A stretch of 64,000 bases of DNA from CAXBCP01 sp047638395 (lineage in GTDB: Bacteria; Pseudomonadota; Alphaproteobacteria; MPNO01; UBA830): the NCBI GenBank assembly GCA_047638395.1, contig JBLIMV010000022.1, positions 38,880 through 102,879 on the forward strand. Reading direction: 5' to 3'. The translations under genes and the position numbers were made by a program. The notes below the pieces were generated by a model. It was not told the origin of the DNA, did no database searches, and saw nothing but the letters and a program-made list of their open reading frames with translations. Shown here piece after piece: positions 8,991 to 17,660 of the stretch (positions within the stretch are counted from its first letter, which is position 1; every line of letters starts with the position of its first letter).

Positions 8991-10126
8991 GTCGCGAGCC
9001 CACCCTCAGGAACGTTCTTCCGGTCGGCATTCCTGCGGCCCGTTCTTGGCCTGCCGGAAATCATAACGGCCAGGAATCCGGCGGTCGCGACCAAGGGAAG
9101 AAGATACATGACGGGTTCGAGCGCGGGAGTCTTTTCTCCCAGGTTCTTCATACTGAGAACGACGACCTGGATCGCGGTCACGCAGCATACGGCTGTCAGA
9201 ATGCGTAAGAACTGGCCCCGTCGATTGAAGTCCCCGCCGAGCAACAATGCCAAGCCGATTGCCGTAAAGGCCAGATACAACAGTGGAGAGGAAAGCCGGA
9301 AAACGCCTTCCATTCGGAGCTCGCGGTAATTGTATATTTTGCCGGCCTCCTCACGCGAAAAGAACAATTCATTCAGAAATCGTTCTCTCGGCTCCCGCCA
9401 GAGGTTTATTTCGGTCTTGTTCAATGCGCTCAGATCGAACGTGTAGCGGTCGAAGTACAGCAACGACAACCGCCCATCGTCTTCGCGCACCTCCTGTCGG
9501 TTCCCATTGACCATGAGGACGCGCGGACCTTTATCGCTGGAGACGATTGCGCCCTGTTCGGCCATCATCGTCACCGGCTTTTCGGGAATGCGTTCATCGT
9601 GAATGATGATGCCGTATAGCTGACCGCTTTGGCTGCGTTCGCGGATAAAGACGGTAATGCCGTCAACCACCGGGTTGAAAACACCCTCCTGCAGAAAGAG
9701 CGAAGACAGTTCGCTCCGGAATTCCCGCTGGAGGTCCTTGAATTCGCGGAACGTCGCCGGCATCAGGTAAATCGAGTTCAGATAACCGAGCATCATCACG
9801 AGGGACGCGAGCACAAGCGCCGGTCGCCCGATTTTGAGCGGGCTCATACCGGTTGCCCGCAGGATGACGATTTCGCTGTCGTTCAACATTTTGGTGTAGG
9901 TGGACATGACGGCGGCGAACACCGCGATCGGGCCAATCAGCGACAGAAACGACGGTAGCAGCAACAGCGTGAATGTCACGAAGGTCGTCACCGACAGGCC
10001 GGTATTGACGATCATTTCAACAAACCGCAGCGACTGGGTCAGCCACACGATGCATGTCAGGCTGGCAGACACGACGATTGTCCACCAGACCAGTTGCCGA
10101 AACATATATCGGTGAAGCTGTCCCAT
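8987..10126 (-). CDS. lptF: LPS export ABC transporter permease LptF
   Basis: This is the partner permease of LptG. The 379-aa protein starts MGQLHRYMFRQLVWW and has paired N- and C-terminal membrane helix bundles around a periplasmic domain, as in the YjgP/YjgQ family; the conserved coupling region reads ILRATGMSPLKIGRP. It is the first gene of the minus-strand outer-membrane operon. The 290 bp between it and pepA (10,127-10,416) are divergent and must carry both promoters, but I could not pick out a convincing -35/-10 pair. Confidence 0.95.
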   Translation of the reverse strand: MGQLHRYMFRQLVWWTIVVSASLTCIVWLTQSLRFVEMIVNTGLSVTTFVTFTLLLLPSFLSLIGPIAVFAAVMSTYTKMLNDSEIVILRATGMSPLKIGRPALVLASLVMMLGYLNSIYLMPATFREFKDLQREFRSELSSLFLQEGVFNPVVDGITVFIRERSQSGQLYGIIIHDERIPEKPVTMMAEQGAIVSSDKGPRVLMVNGNRQEVREDDGRLSLLYFDRYTFDLSALNKTEINLWREPRERFLNELFFSREEAGKIYNYRELRMEGVFRLSSPLLYLAFTAIGLALLLGGDFNRRGQFLRILTAVCCVTAIQVVVLSMKNLGEKTPALEPVMYLLPLVATAGFLAVMISGRPRTGRRNADRKNVPEGGLAT

Positions 10127-10416
10127 GCCGGCACTATAGGTTCTTGGGAATCGACTGTCACAACCGAATTTACGAATTATTACAATCGACTACATGGTGA
10201 ATTGCCGCGAATCCCGTCCGGGATTCGCTCTGCCGGCAGGTTGGCCCTAATTTAGCTGTCCTGAAAGGTTGGCCAGGCTTGTCGATAAGACCTGAATTAG
10301 ATTTTCATGTTTGCTGGAATGCTTGTTACATTCCGCCATCTCAAGAGAACAGAATTCTCGCCGACGATGAATACGAGCCGACCTATATCTTCACGAATAC
10401 CTTCCGGAGTTCCAGA

Positions 10417-11916
10417 ATGAAAATCAGCTTTTCCGCCCCCTCCCTGCCGCGCAGCGGACCTATCGTTGTCGGCGTTCTTTCCGGGGGCAAGCTGCTTGCC
10501 ACGGCCGAGCGCCTGGACAAAGCGTCCGACGGGGCGTTGTCCCGGGCAATCGATGCAAGTCGCTTCAAAGGCGAAAGCGGCCAGTCGCTGACAGTGATGT
10601 CGCCGGCGGGCGTCGGCGCCGGCCGCGTCGTGCTGATGGGCCTTGGCGAAGCGGGACAGTTTGACGATCTTGGCGCGCAGGCTCTCGGCGGGCGGGCCTA
10701 CAAGGCGATCTCCGGCACCGGTGACAAATCAGCGGTGATCGCGATCGATGTGGTCAGTGGCGCTAAGATTAAGACGTCTGAAATTTCGGCAAATGCTGCC
10801 TATGGCGCATTGCTCGCGTCCTACCGGTTCGACAAGTACCGGACCAAGGAAAAGCCGGATGCCAAGCCAAGCGTCCGGACCCTGATCGTCTCGTCGCGAG
10901 ATTCCGCCGATGCCAAGAAGGCCTTCGCGCCGCTGGCAAAGGTCGCCGACGGTGTGTTCTTTACCCGCGATCTCGTATCCGAGCCGGCGAATATTCTGTA
11001 TCCGGTAACGCTGGCGGCACAGGCGAAGACGCTTGAAAAACTGGGCGTAAAAATTCAGGTGCTTGACGAAAAGCAGATGGCCAAGCTCGGCATGGGTGCG
11101 CTTTTGGGCGTTGCGCAGGGCTCGGCGCAGAAGCCACGTCTGGTTGTCATGCGCTGGGATGGTGCGCCCAAGGCGAAGAATAAGGCGCCGATCGCTTTCG
11201 TTGGCAAAGGTGTGACCTTCGATACCGGCGGTATCTCGATCAAACCTGCCGGTGGCATGGAAGACATGAAGTGGGATATGGGAGGCTCGGGCGTCGTGAT
11301 CGGTCTGATGAAGGCGCTCGCCGGCCGCAAGGCCAAGGTGAACGCGATTGGCGTGGTCGGGCTGGTTGAGAACATGCCGTCATCGACAGCGCAACGGCCT
11401 GGCGACGTCGTGACCACGATGTCCGGACAGACGGTTGAAGTGCTGAACACGGATGCGGAGGGGCGTCTCGTTCTCGCCGATGCCATGTGGTACTGTCAGG
11501 AGCGGTTCAAACCGCACACGATGATCGATTTGGCGACCCTCACCGGTGCCATCATCGTGTCGCTCGGTAACGAGAATGCCGGGATGTTCGCAAATGACGA
11601 CGAGATCTGCGACCGGCTTACCGGCGCCGGTAAATCTGTGGGCGAACCTGTCTGGCGCATGCCGCTTGGCGATGCCTATGACAAGTTGATCAATTCTGAT
11701 ATCGCCGATATGAAGAATATCGGCGGGCGCTGGGGTGGGTCGATCACGGCGGCCCAGTTCCTGCAGCGTTATGTGAAGGACGGCGTGAAATGGGTGCATC
11801 TCGATATTGCCGGGGTGACCTGGTCGAATAAGGATGCGCCGACCGTGCCGAAGGGCGGCACGGCGTTCGGCGTGCGCCTGCTGGATCGTCTGGTCGCGGA
11901 TCATTACGAGGGCTGA
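10417..11916 (+). CDS. pepA: Leucyl aminopeptidase (M17 family)
   Basis: This cytoplasmic hexameric metallopeptidase removes N-terminal residues from peptides. The M17 signature NTDAEGRLVLAD is present, as are the metal-binding stretches VGKGVTFDTGGISIKP and KWDMGGSG. Starting at ATG 10417 gives 499 aa, the normal family length, with a Shine-Dalgarno-like GGAG about 10 bp upstream. A frame extending upstream to 10279 would add 46 residues without family resemblance. holC follows after 10 bp, an order shared by many proteobacteria. Confidence 0.96.
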   Translation: MKISFSAPSLPRSGPIVVGVLSGGKLLATAERLDKASDGALSRAIDASRFKGESGQSLTVMSPAGVGAGRVVLMGLGEAGQFDDLGAQALGGRAYKAISGTGDKSAVIAIDVVSGAKIKTSEISANAAYGALLASYRFDKYRTKEKPDAKPSVRTLIVSSRDSADAKKAFAPLAKVADGVFFTRDLVSEPANILYPVTLAAQAKTLEKLGVKIQVLDEKQMAKLGMGALLGVAQGSAQKPRLVVMRWDGAPKAKNKAPIAFVGKGVTFDTGGISIKPAGGMEDMKWDMGGSGVVIGLMKALAGRKAKVNAIGVVGLVENMPSSTAQRPGDVVTTMSGQTVEVLNTDAEGRLVLADAMWYCQERFKPHTMIDLATLTGAIIVSLGNENAGMFANDDEICDRLTGAGKSVGEPVWRMPLGDAYDKLINSDIADMKNIGGRWGGSITAAQFLQRYVKDGVKWVHLDIAGVTWSNKDAPTVPKGGTAFGVRLLDRLVADHYEG

Positions 11917-11926
11917 GACGTCCGCG

Positions 11927-12376
11927 ATGACCGAGATCAGCTTTTACCATCTGCTTCATACGCCGCTTGAACGCGCGTTGCCGAAGCTGATCGAGAAGGT
12001 TCTGGAGAGCGGCGCGCGCGCCGTGATCCGGACCGGGTCGACAGAGCGCGCGGAGGCGTTGAACGGCGCGCTCTGGACGTTCGATCAGGATTCCTTTGTG
12101 CCGCACGGGACCGCGCAGGACGGCAACGCGTCTTTGCAGCCGGTGTGGATTACGCCCGATGAGGAGAATCCGAACGGTGCCGATATTCTGGTGCTGACAG
12201 ACGGTGCAGAATCCACCGAGGTGGCAAGCTACCGCCGGTGCCTCGAGATGTTTGATGGGCGGGACGAAGTAGCGGTCGCAGACGCCCGGCGCCGTTGGGC
12301 AGCCTATAAGGAGGCGGCGCACGAACTGGCGTATTGGCAGCAGACCGAGGGCGGTGGCTGGGAAAAGAAAGCCTGA
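11927..12376 (+). CDS. holC: DNA polymerase III subunit chi
   Basis: Chi links the clamp loader to single-stranded DNA-binding protein at the replication fork. The 149-aa protein begins MTEISFYHLL and contains ERALPKLIEKVLESGARAVI and ALNGALWTFDQDSFVPHG, the conserved HolC core. ATG 11927 is chosen because the upstream extension of this frame lies within pepA. It forms an operon with pepA. The C-terminal region (AYWQQTEGGGWEKKA) is typical of alphaproteobacterial HolC. Confidence 0.94.
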   Translation: MTEISFYHLLHTPLERALPKLIEKVLESGARAVIRTGSTERAEALNGALWTFDQDSFVPHGTAQDGNASLQPVWITPDEENPNGADILVLTDGAESTEVASYRRCLEMFDGRDEVAVADARRRWAAYKEAAHELAYWQQTEGGGWEKKA

Positions 12377-12512
12377 CGCCGCTTGTCGGATGCGGGTCTT
12401 TTGGGCCTGAAGCCGGGACGGCTATTTCGCACTTGCGAAATGTAGTGGTTGCTCCCTTATCGGGAAGCGTCTAATAAGGCCGCCGAATTCACGAACAGGA
12501 GCTGTTGCCCCC

Positions 12513-12935
12513 ATGGCAATCCAACGTACGCTATCCATTATCAAGCCCGACGCAACGCGGCGGAACCTCACCGGCGCAATTGTCGCCCGTTTCGAAGAGG
12601 CAGGTCTCAGCGTTGTCGCCCAGCGGCGGATGCGCCTGACGGTCGAGCAGGCGCAGCAGTTTTACGCTGTCCACAAGGAACGCGCCTTTTTTGACGATCT
12701 CTGCGCCTTCATGACCTCCGGTCCGGTGGTCGTCCAGGTGCTCGAGGGTGAGGACGCGATCGCGAAGAACCGCGAAGTAATGGGCGCCACAAACCCCGCG
12801 AATGCCGATGAAGGCACGATCCGCCGCGATTTCGGCGAATCGGTCGAGGCGAATTCCGCGCATGGATCCGACGCTCCGGAAACGGCGGCCGAGGAGATTG
12901 CGTTTTTCTTCCGCGGGATCGACATCGTCGGTTAA
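12513..12935 (+). CDS. ndk: Nucleoside diphosphate kinase
   Basis: Ndk transfers the gamma-phosphate between nucleoside triphosphates and diphosphates through a phospho-histidine. At 140 aa it has the standard size, with IKPDATRRN at the N-terminus, the NPANADEGTIRRDF loop and the active-site His in NSAHGSDAPE. A Shine-Dalgarno AACAGGAG lies upstream of the ATG. It stands alone between holC (135 bp away, with a small inverted repeat ATTTCGC/GCGAAAT at 12,424-12,441) and a strong terminator. Confidence 0.97.
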   Translation: MAIQRTLSIIKPDATRRNLTGAIVARFEEAGLSVVAQRRMRLTVEQAQQFYAVHKERAFFDDLCAFMTSGPVVVQVLEGEDAIAKNREVMGATNPANADEGTIRRDFGESVEANSAHGSDAPETAAEEIAFFFRGIDIVG

Positions 12936-12971
12936 ATCCGCGCTGTCATTCTGAGACGTTATTCCGAATCG

Positions 12972-13008
12972 AAAAGGGCGGGTCCATGACCCGCCCTTTC
13001 TGTTTTTC
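12972..13008 (+). terminator. Rho-independent terminator of ndk
   Basis: An AAAGGGCGGG / CCCGCCCTTT stem with a 7-base loop is followed by TCTGTTTTTC, 37 bp after the ndk stop. The A-rich 5' flank makes it possibly usable from the minus strand too, where the oxidase subunit gene ends just beyond. Confidence 0.9.
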
Positions 13009-13028
13009 TCGGTCGCTTCCGGGTGACG

Positions 13029-13157
13029 CTATACCAGCGTCAGTCCCATGAGCCCGACGATCGCGATGACGGCAACTGTGCCGACAAATGCCCATTTTGC
13101 GAAATCCGCCCATCCCTTTTGATGCCGCGCGATTTCTTTTTCCATGTCGAGGGCCAT
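13029..13157 (-). CDS. aa3-type cytochrome c oxidase subunit IV-like small membrane protein
   Basis: This 42-residue frame starts MALDMEKEIARHQ, continues GWADFAKWAFVG and ends in one hydrophobic segment (TVAVIAIVGLMGLTLV). A charged, amphipathic N-terminus carrying a WxxFxKW-type motif followed by one membrane helix matches the bacterial aa3 oxidase subunit IV family (Pfam COX4_pro_2). A good Shine-Dalgarno, AAGGAG, sits 10 bp before the ATG. It would associate with the terminal oxidase in the cytoplasmic membrane. No other oxidase gene is in this window, which is usual because this gene is often orphaned. Confidence 0.8.
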   Translation of the reverse strand: MALDMEKEIARHQKGWADFAKWAFVGTVAVIAIVGLMGLTLV

Positions 13158-13265
13158 TTGGCTGTTACTCCTTGAATAGACTGTCAATTATGAAACTTCT
13201 GAATCAGATATAGCGCGGATTTGCGCCGGGGTGAAGCGGTCGATGAATCTGCCTGTTAAGGAATA

Positions 13266-13925
13266 TCACGAACCTTTGTCATCTGGGTTAACAGCAATGC
13301 CGGCTGGTCCTGCAGCGCCCTCGACGATCACGGTTTCATCCACAATCGATGTCTGCCCATTGGCGACCAGCTGAAGCGCGTGCGGGTAGCATCGATGCTC
13401 TGCCGTGAGCACGCGTGCCGCCAGCGCGTCGGCATCGTCGCCCGGCAGCACCGGGACCGCCGCCTGGACAATGATCGGGCCTGCATCCATCGCCGGGCGG
13501 ACGAAATGGACCGTGCATCCGGTAAACCGCACACCTTCCGACAAGACGCGCTCATGCGTTTGAAGCCCCTTGAAGGACGGCAGCAGCGACGGGTGAATGT
13601 TGATCATCCTGTCGAGCCAGCGTTCAACGAAATCGGCCGTTAAAAGCCGCATGAAGCCTGCTAGGCAGATTAGTTCGACGCCCGCCGCCGTCAGTTCCGC
13701 GTGCAGGGCATCCTCAAAGGAGGCGCGGCCGTCGAAATCGCGGTGGTCGATGGCCGTGGTTGCGATACCCGCCTGTGCAGCCCGCTCCAGCCCACCAGCG
13801 CCGGGCACGTTCGAGATGACGCGGACGATTTCAGCCGGATAATCCGGATCCGCCGCAGCGTCGACCAGCGCCTGCATGTTGGAGCCGCGACCGGATATCA
13901 GGATGGCAGTCTTCAGGCGCGCCAT
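13266..13925 (-). CDS. purN: Phosphoribosylglycinamide formyltransferase
   Basis: PurN transfers a formyl group from 10-formyl-THF to GAR, the third step of purine synthesis. The 219-aa protein has AILISGRGSNMQAL at the N-terminus, the catalytic-loop region LAGFMRLLTADFVERW, NIHPSLLPSFKG (catalytic His) and GCTVHFV with a downstream Asp (MDAGPII). It overlaps the end of purM by 13 bp, so the two are translationally coupled, as in most proteobacteria. Confidence 0.97.
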   Translation of the reverse strand: MARLKTAILISGRGSNMQALVDAAADPDYPAEIVRVISNVPGAGGLERAAQAGIATTAIDHRDFDGRASFEDALHAELTAAGVELICLAGFMRLLTADFVERWLDRMINIHPSLLPSFKGLQTHERVLSEGVRFTGCTVHFVRPAMDAGPIIVQAAVPVLPGDDADALAARVLTAEHRCYPHALQLVANGQTSIVDETVIVEGAAGPAGIAVNPDDKGS

Positions 13926-14989
13926 GCGTCGTCCAGTCCGGGCAGCGCTACTCTCTCGGCGTTCTCTTCATCGGTGCTGTCCCCGGCGACAATTTCGCCG
14001 ATGTCACAGACGTCTTCGCCGGCTTCTTTCAGAATATCTATGGCTTGCGCTGCGTCATCCGCCTGCACGATTGCGATCATGCCGATGCCGCAATTGAAGG
14101 TCCGCGCCATTTCCGCAGGGGCGACGCTGCCTTCGGCCATGAGCCATGAAAATACCGGCGGCATTGACCAGGCGGCAGGATCGATTCGCGCGTCCATTCC
14201 GTCAGGCAGGATACGCGGCACGTTTTCCGTGAGGCCGCCCCCGGTAATATGGGCGAATGCCTTGGCCAGCCCCGCTTTGTGCAGGCTGAGACAGGATTTT
14301 ACATAGATGCGCGTCGGGGTGAGGAGCGCTTCGCCCCAGGTAATGCCGTCGTCAAAAGCGGCTTTTGCACCGTAGTCCAGCCCGTGCTGTGCGAGGACGT
14401 GTCTGACCAGCGAAAAGCCGTTCGAGTGCACGCCGGATGACGCAATCCCGAGGATCCGGTCGCCGGGGGCGATATCGTCGCGTGGCAGCAGATTCCCGCG
14501 TTCGGCTGCTCCGACCGAAAATCCCGCAAGATCGTAATCTCCGTCGCCGTACATGCCGGGCATTTCTGCGGTTTCGCCGCCAATCAGTGCGCAGCCTGCC
14601 TGGCGGCATCCTTCGGCTATCCCACTGACGACATCGGCCGCAGCGCCGGTGTCGAGCCGGCCGGTGGCGAAATAATCGAGAAAAAAGAGGGGTTCCGCGC
14701 CCTGGACCACCAGATCGTTGACGCACATGGCGACAAGATCGATTCCCACGGTGTCGTGGTGCCCGGTATCGATGGCGATTTTAAGCTTGGTGCCGACGCC
14801 GTCGGTAGCGGCGATCAGCACCGGGTCTTCGTAGCCGGCCGCTTTGGGATCGAATAATCCGCCAAAACCGCCAAGCCCACCCATGACGCCTGCACGCAGG
14901 GTCGATTTTGCCATGGGTTTTATGCGCTCGACGAGATCTGCGCCTGCGTCTATATCGACGCCCGAATCTTTGTAGCTGGGACCGTTAAT
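13913..14989 (-). CDS. purM: Phosphoribosylformylglycinamidine cyclo-ligase (non-canonical start)
   Basis: PurM (AIR synthetase) closes the imidazole ring of purines using ATP. The body is clear: GGFGGLFD, ATDGVGTKLKIA, GGETAEMPGMY, ASSGVHSNGFSL, HITGGGLTENVPR. The first in-frame ATG is at 14914, but that start would remove the conserved family N-terminus, which is encoded in frame directly upstream (SYKDSGVDIDAG then LVERIKP). No ATG, GTG or TTG exists between that segment and an upstream in-frame stop. ATT at 14987-14989, preceded by a GAGGCGG purine run, is the best candidate start; a base error in the sequence is the alternative. Total length from ATT is 358 aa. Confidence 0.9.
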   Translation of the reverse strand: MNGPSYKDSGVDIDAGADLVERIKPMAKSTLRAGVMGGLGGFGGLFDPKAAGYEDPVLIAATDGVGTKLKIAIDTGHHDTVGIDLVAMCVNDLVVQGAEPLFFLDYFATGRLDTGAAADVVSGIAEGCRQAGCALIGGETAEMPGMYGDGDYDLAGFSVGAAERGNLLPRDDIAPGDRILGIASSGVHSNGFSLVRHVLAQHGLDYGAKAAFDDGITWGEALLTPTRIYVKSCLSLHKAGLAKAFAHITGGGLTENVPRILPDGMDARIDPAAWSMPPVFSWLMAEGSVAPAEMARTFNCGIGMIAIVQADDAAQAIDILKEAGEDVCDIGEIVAGDSTDEENAERVALPGLDDAWRA

Positions 14990-15027
14990 GACTGCGCCGC
15001 CTCGAATGAAAATGTTAGACTGAACGG

Positions 15028-16389
15028 ATGATGGATAAAAACCTAACCGCTATGCGCAGGATAGCCAATGTGCGACCGGAAATGAACGCCGTCCGGCGAA
15101 TCTCTCGGCGAATATCTCAGAGCACTTCCACCGGCCTCCGGTTTGGCGTGATCGGGGCGCTTTTCATGGCTGTCGGGAGCATCGGCATCGGTAGCGTCTC
15201 GGCCCAAACAGGCGGCGTATACACAGTCGGCGGCGTGGCGGTCGATATGACGGCGGATACGGCGGCGGCGGCGCGCGAACAGGCAATCGCTGCGGGCCAT
15301 GTTCTCGCTTTCAGACGTTTGATCGCGCGGCTCGTCCCCAACAGCCAACGCGCTGCTTTGCCCGCTCTTGCGCAATCCGGAATTGTGCCACTGGTGCTCA
15401 GCTATGAAATTGAATCTGAGAAAAGGTCATCTGTCCGATATCTCGGGTCGCTCAAGTTCCGGTTCCGGCGGGCGGATGTCCGGCAGCTTCTTCAGAACAG
15501 CGGGGTCGGTTTCGCAGAAACCCGATCGAAACCCGTTCTGTTGCTGCCGGTCTATGATTCTGCCGGTGCGAAACTTCTCTGGGACGATCCCAATCCCTGG
15601 CTTCTGGCGTGGAATGCGGTGCCGCCCTCGGACGGCCTGGTGCCGATCCGTCTGCCCGCAGGAGACCTGGCGGATATTCGCGATATCAGCGCGGAGCAGG
15701 CCGTCGCCGGGAATGCGGACCAGCTTGCCCTCATCGCCGAACGTTACGGCGCCAGTGCAGTGCTGGTTGCCGAAGCATCGGTCACCGCCGACCCCAGTTC
15801 GGGCGCGCGTTCGTTAACGGTTGCCACCCGCTATTTTGGCGGCACTTCGGATGGCCGGACGGCAGTCCGCAGCTTCGCCTATACAGAGGGTGAGGCGGAT
15901 GAGACGGTTATCGGGCGTGCCGCACAGAAAGTCGCCCTTCAGGTAGAGGAAGACTGGAAGCAGGAAAACCTGATCCGGTTCGACAATCAAAACAGCCTCA
16001 TTGCCCGGATCTCGCTGACCGATCTGCGCCAATGGGTTGAAGTGCGGCGCAAATTGCAGGGCATTGCGTTCCTCCAGCGCTGGCAGCTTGTTGCGATGTC
16101 CCGCCAGAGAGCCTCTGTGCGCCTGACCTATTATGGTGATGCAGAGCAGCTGCGTGTCGCCCTTGCGCAACGGGATCTGATGCTCGATCAGGGAGCGGTC
16201 GACTGGCTGTTGCGCGATTCGCGGCAGGCGCGGGCCACCGGTCCTGTTGCGCCCAGCGCTGTCTCGCCCAGTGCTCCCTCGCCGGGTGCCGATGTGCCCC
16301 AGCCCACAAATGGGCCGACAAATGGGCCGAACAATGCGGCGAGCGAAAAGCCGACCGATGAAAGGACGGAAGGGGATCCTGCCCGGTGA
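15028..16389 (+). CDS. DUF2066 domain-containing exported protein
   Basis: This 453-aa protein has a long basic N-terminus, a signal-type hydrophobic segment (VIGALFMAVGSIGIGSVSA, about residues 42-60) and then the DUF2066 region (TADTAAAAREQAIAAGHVLAFRR onward, with LLLPVYD and WDDPNPWLLAW). DUF2066 proteins are periplasmic or lipoprotein-like and of unknown function. The last 45 residues are low-complexity Pro/Ser/Thr/Asn, encoded partly by a 12-bp tandem repeat at 16,303-16,326. The start may be internal, nearer the signal segment. Its stop overlaps the next gene by 4 bp, so it is coupled to the CDP-alcohol transferase and hdaA, an alphaproteobacterial arrangement. Confidence 0.85.
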   Translation: MMDKNLTAMRRIANVRPEMNAVRRISRRISQSTSTGLRFGVIGALFMAVGSIGIGSVSAQTGGVYTVGGVAVDMTADTAAAAREQAIAAGHVLAFRRLIARLVPNSQRAALPALAQSGIVPLVLSYEIESEKRSSVRYLGSLKFRFRRADVRQLLQNSGVGFAETRSKPVLLLPVYDSAGAKLLWDDPNPWLLAWNAVPPSDGLVPIRLPAGDLADIRDISAEQAVAGNADQLALIAERYGASAVLVAEASVTADPSSGARSLTVATRYFGGTSDGRTAVRSFAYTEGEADETVIGRAAQKVALQVEEDWKQENLIRFDNQNSLIARISLTDLRQWVEVRRKLQGIAFLQRWQLVAMSRQRASVRLTYYGDAEQLRVALAQRDLMLDQGAVDWLLRDSRQARATGPVAPSAVSPSAPSPGADVPQPTNGPTNGPNNAASEKPTDERTEGDPAR

Positions 16390-16943
16390 ATCTTCCCAAT
16401 CTCATCACGTTTGGTCGCCTGCTGACCGTCCCCATCGCTGTATACCTGTTGATGCAGTCGGCGTATCTCGCGGCATTTATCCTGTTTCTGCTGGCCGGCG
16501 TTTCTGACGCGCTGGACGGCTATCTTGCCAAGCGAAATAACCAGACCACTGAACTCGGCGCTATTCTCGACCCGCTGGCAGACAAAGCGCTCCTAGTGGG
16601 CGTGTATGTAACATTGGGACTGCAGGGAAATTTGCCGAACTGGCTTGTTGTGCTGGTCGTGTTCCGGGATGTGCTGATCATCGGCGGTGTCATCATCCTG
16701 TTTCTGGTCCGGGTCGAAGTGAAGATGCGCCCGCTTATCATCAGCAAGATCAATACCGCGACGCAGATCGGGCTCGCTGCCCTGGTCCTGGCGGAACTGG
16801 GTCTGCAGCTGGATATCATGGGCGTGGTCGAGGCCATGATTTATCTTGTTGGTGTCACCACTGTTATTTCCGGTGCGAGCTACATGGTGTCCTGGAGCCG
16901 GCAGATGGCGGGGATCGAAGACGATGGGCCTTCGGCCAAGTGA
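16386..16943 (+). CDS. CDP-alcohol phosphatidyltransferase family protein (PgsA-like)
   Basis: This is an integral membrane enzyme of phospholipid-headgroup transfer. The CDP-alcohol motif is DALDGYLAKR, then eight residues to G, AIL, D, PLA, D: the metal-binding aspartates are intact, but the usual AR dipeptide of DG(x2)AR reads AK. Six hydrophobic helices span the 185 aa. It could be a phosphatidylglycerophosphate synthase or a paralogue; the downstream hdaA suggests the conserved alphaproteobacterial PgsA-like gene of this locus rather than the main pgsA. It starts at GTG 16386 inside the DUF2066 stop. Confidence 0.85.
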   Translation: MNLPNLITFGRLLTVPIAVYLLMQSAYLAAFILFLLAGVSDALDGYLAKRNNQTTELGAILDPLADKALLVGVYVTLGLQGNLPNWLVVLVVFRDVLIIGGVIILFLVRVEVKMRPLIISKINTATQIGLAALVLAELGLQLDIMGVVEAMIYLVGVTTVISGASYMVSWSRQMAGIEDDGPSAK

Positions 16944-16975
16944 TGGCGGCCAAGTGATGGTGGCCAGGTGATGGC
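16934..16975. repeat. 14-bp tandem repeat (three copies) carrying stop and start codons
   Basis: Three adjacent copies of GGCCAAGTGATGGC (third base changes in copies 2 and 3) lie at 16934-16947, 16948-16961 and 16962-16975. Each contains TGATG. The CDP-alcohol gene ends on the TGA of copy 1 and hdaA starts on the ATG of copy 3. The simplest reading is that an overlapping TGATG stop/start was triplicated, moving the two genes 28 bp apart. Confidence 0.92.
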
Positions 16976-17645
16976 GGGCAAGGCGACCCAGCTTGCGCTT
17001 GATCTGCGTCATCGCGCGGCGATGGGCCGCGAAGATTTTCTTGTTTCACCGTCGAACGAAGAAGCCGTCGCGTGGATCGACCGCTGGCCCGACTGGCCCG
17101 GTCATGCACTGGTGCTGGTCGGCCCGCCCGGCTGCGGTAAAACGCATCTCGGCCAGGTGTGGCAGGGGCGGGCGGGGGCGCAGCCCTATCGCGCGGAGAT
17201 GCTTTCTGAGTCCGCCGGGATCACTGCGCCTGTCTTCGTAGATGACGCCGACGGCCCCGGACGGGACGAAGAACTGTTTCATCTGTTTAATGCGGCAGGC
17301 GCGGCCGGAAGCTTTGTGCTGTTTGCCTGCCGCACGGCACCGGCGCGGTGGGAAAACCGGCTGCCTGACCTCAAATCCCGCCTGGCGGCGGCGCCTAATA
17401 TTCAGATTCAGGCGCCCGACACGCCGCTGATCGCGGCCGTGATGATGAAGATGTTTGCCGATGAGCAGATGGATGTCGGGGCCGATGTTCTGGTTTATCT
17501 CGTCAACCGGATGGAGCGGTCGTTCGAGGCGGCGCGAACGCTTGCCGAACGTCTGAACAACGCGTCCCTGGCAACCCGGCGCGGGATTACCATCCCATTA
17601 GCGCGCGAAGTCTTCGATGCACTCGAGAGCGATACCGGCGCTTAG
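16971..17645 (+). CDS. hdaA: DnaA-like regulatory AAA+ protein HdaA
   Basis: HdaA/Hda stimulates hydrolysis of DnaA-bound ATP with the beta clamp, preventing re-initiation of replication. The 224-aa protein starts AGKATQLALDL, a clamp-binding-type QLxLDL motif, then shows Walker A LVGPPGCGKTHL, Walker B VFVDDAD and the AAA+ lid region (LVNRMERSFEAARTLAERLN), without the DnaA DNA-binding domain IV. ATG 16971 is used; a GTG one codon upstream is also possible. The stop lies in a short tandem repeat shared with the converging oxidoreductase gene. Confidence 0.9.
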   Translation: MAGKATQLALDLRHRAAMGREDFLVSPSNEEAVAWIDRWPDWPGHALVLVGPPGCGKTHLGQVWQGRAGAQPYRAEMLSESAGITAPVFVDDADGPGRDEELFHLFNAAGAAGSFVLFACRTAPARWENRLPDLKSRLAAAPNIQIQAPDTPLIAAVMMKMFADEQMDVGADVLVYLVNRMERSFEAARTLAERLNNASLATRRGITIPLAREVFDALESDTGA

Positions 17646-17660
17646 GAAATCTTAGGAAAT
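17641..17660. repeat. 10-bp perfect tandem duplication at a convergent junction
   Basis: CTTAGGAAAT occurs twice in direct succession. The hdaA TAG stop uses the first copy, and the stop of the minus-strand oxidoreductase (TAA on its own strand) uses the second, so both reading frames end in the same duplicated sequence. Confidence 0.9.
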
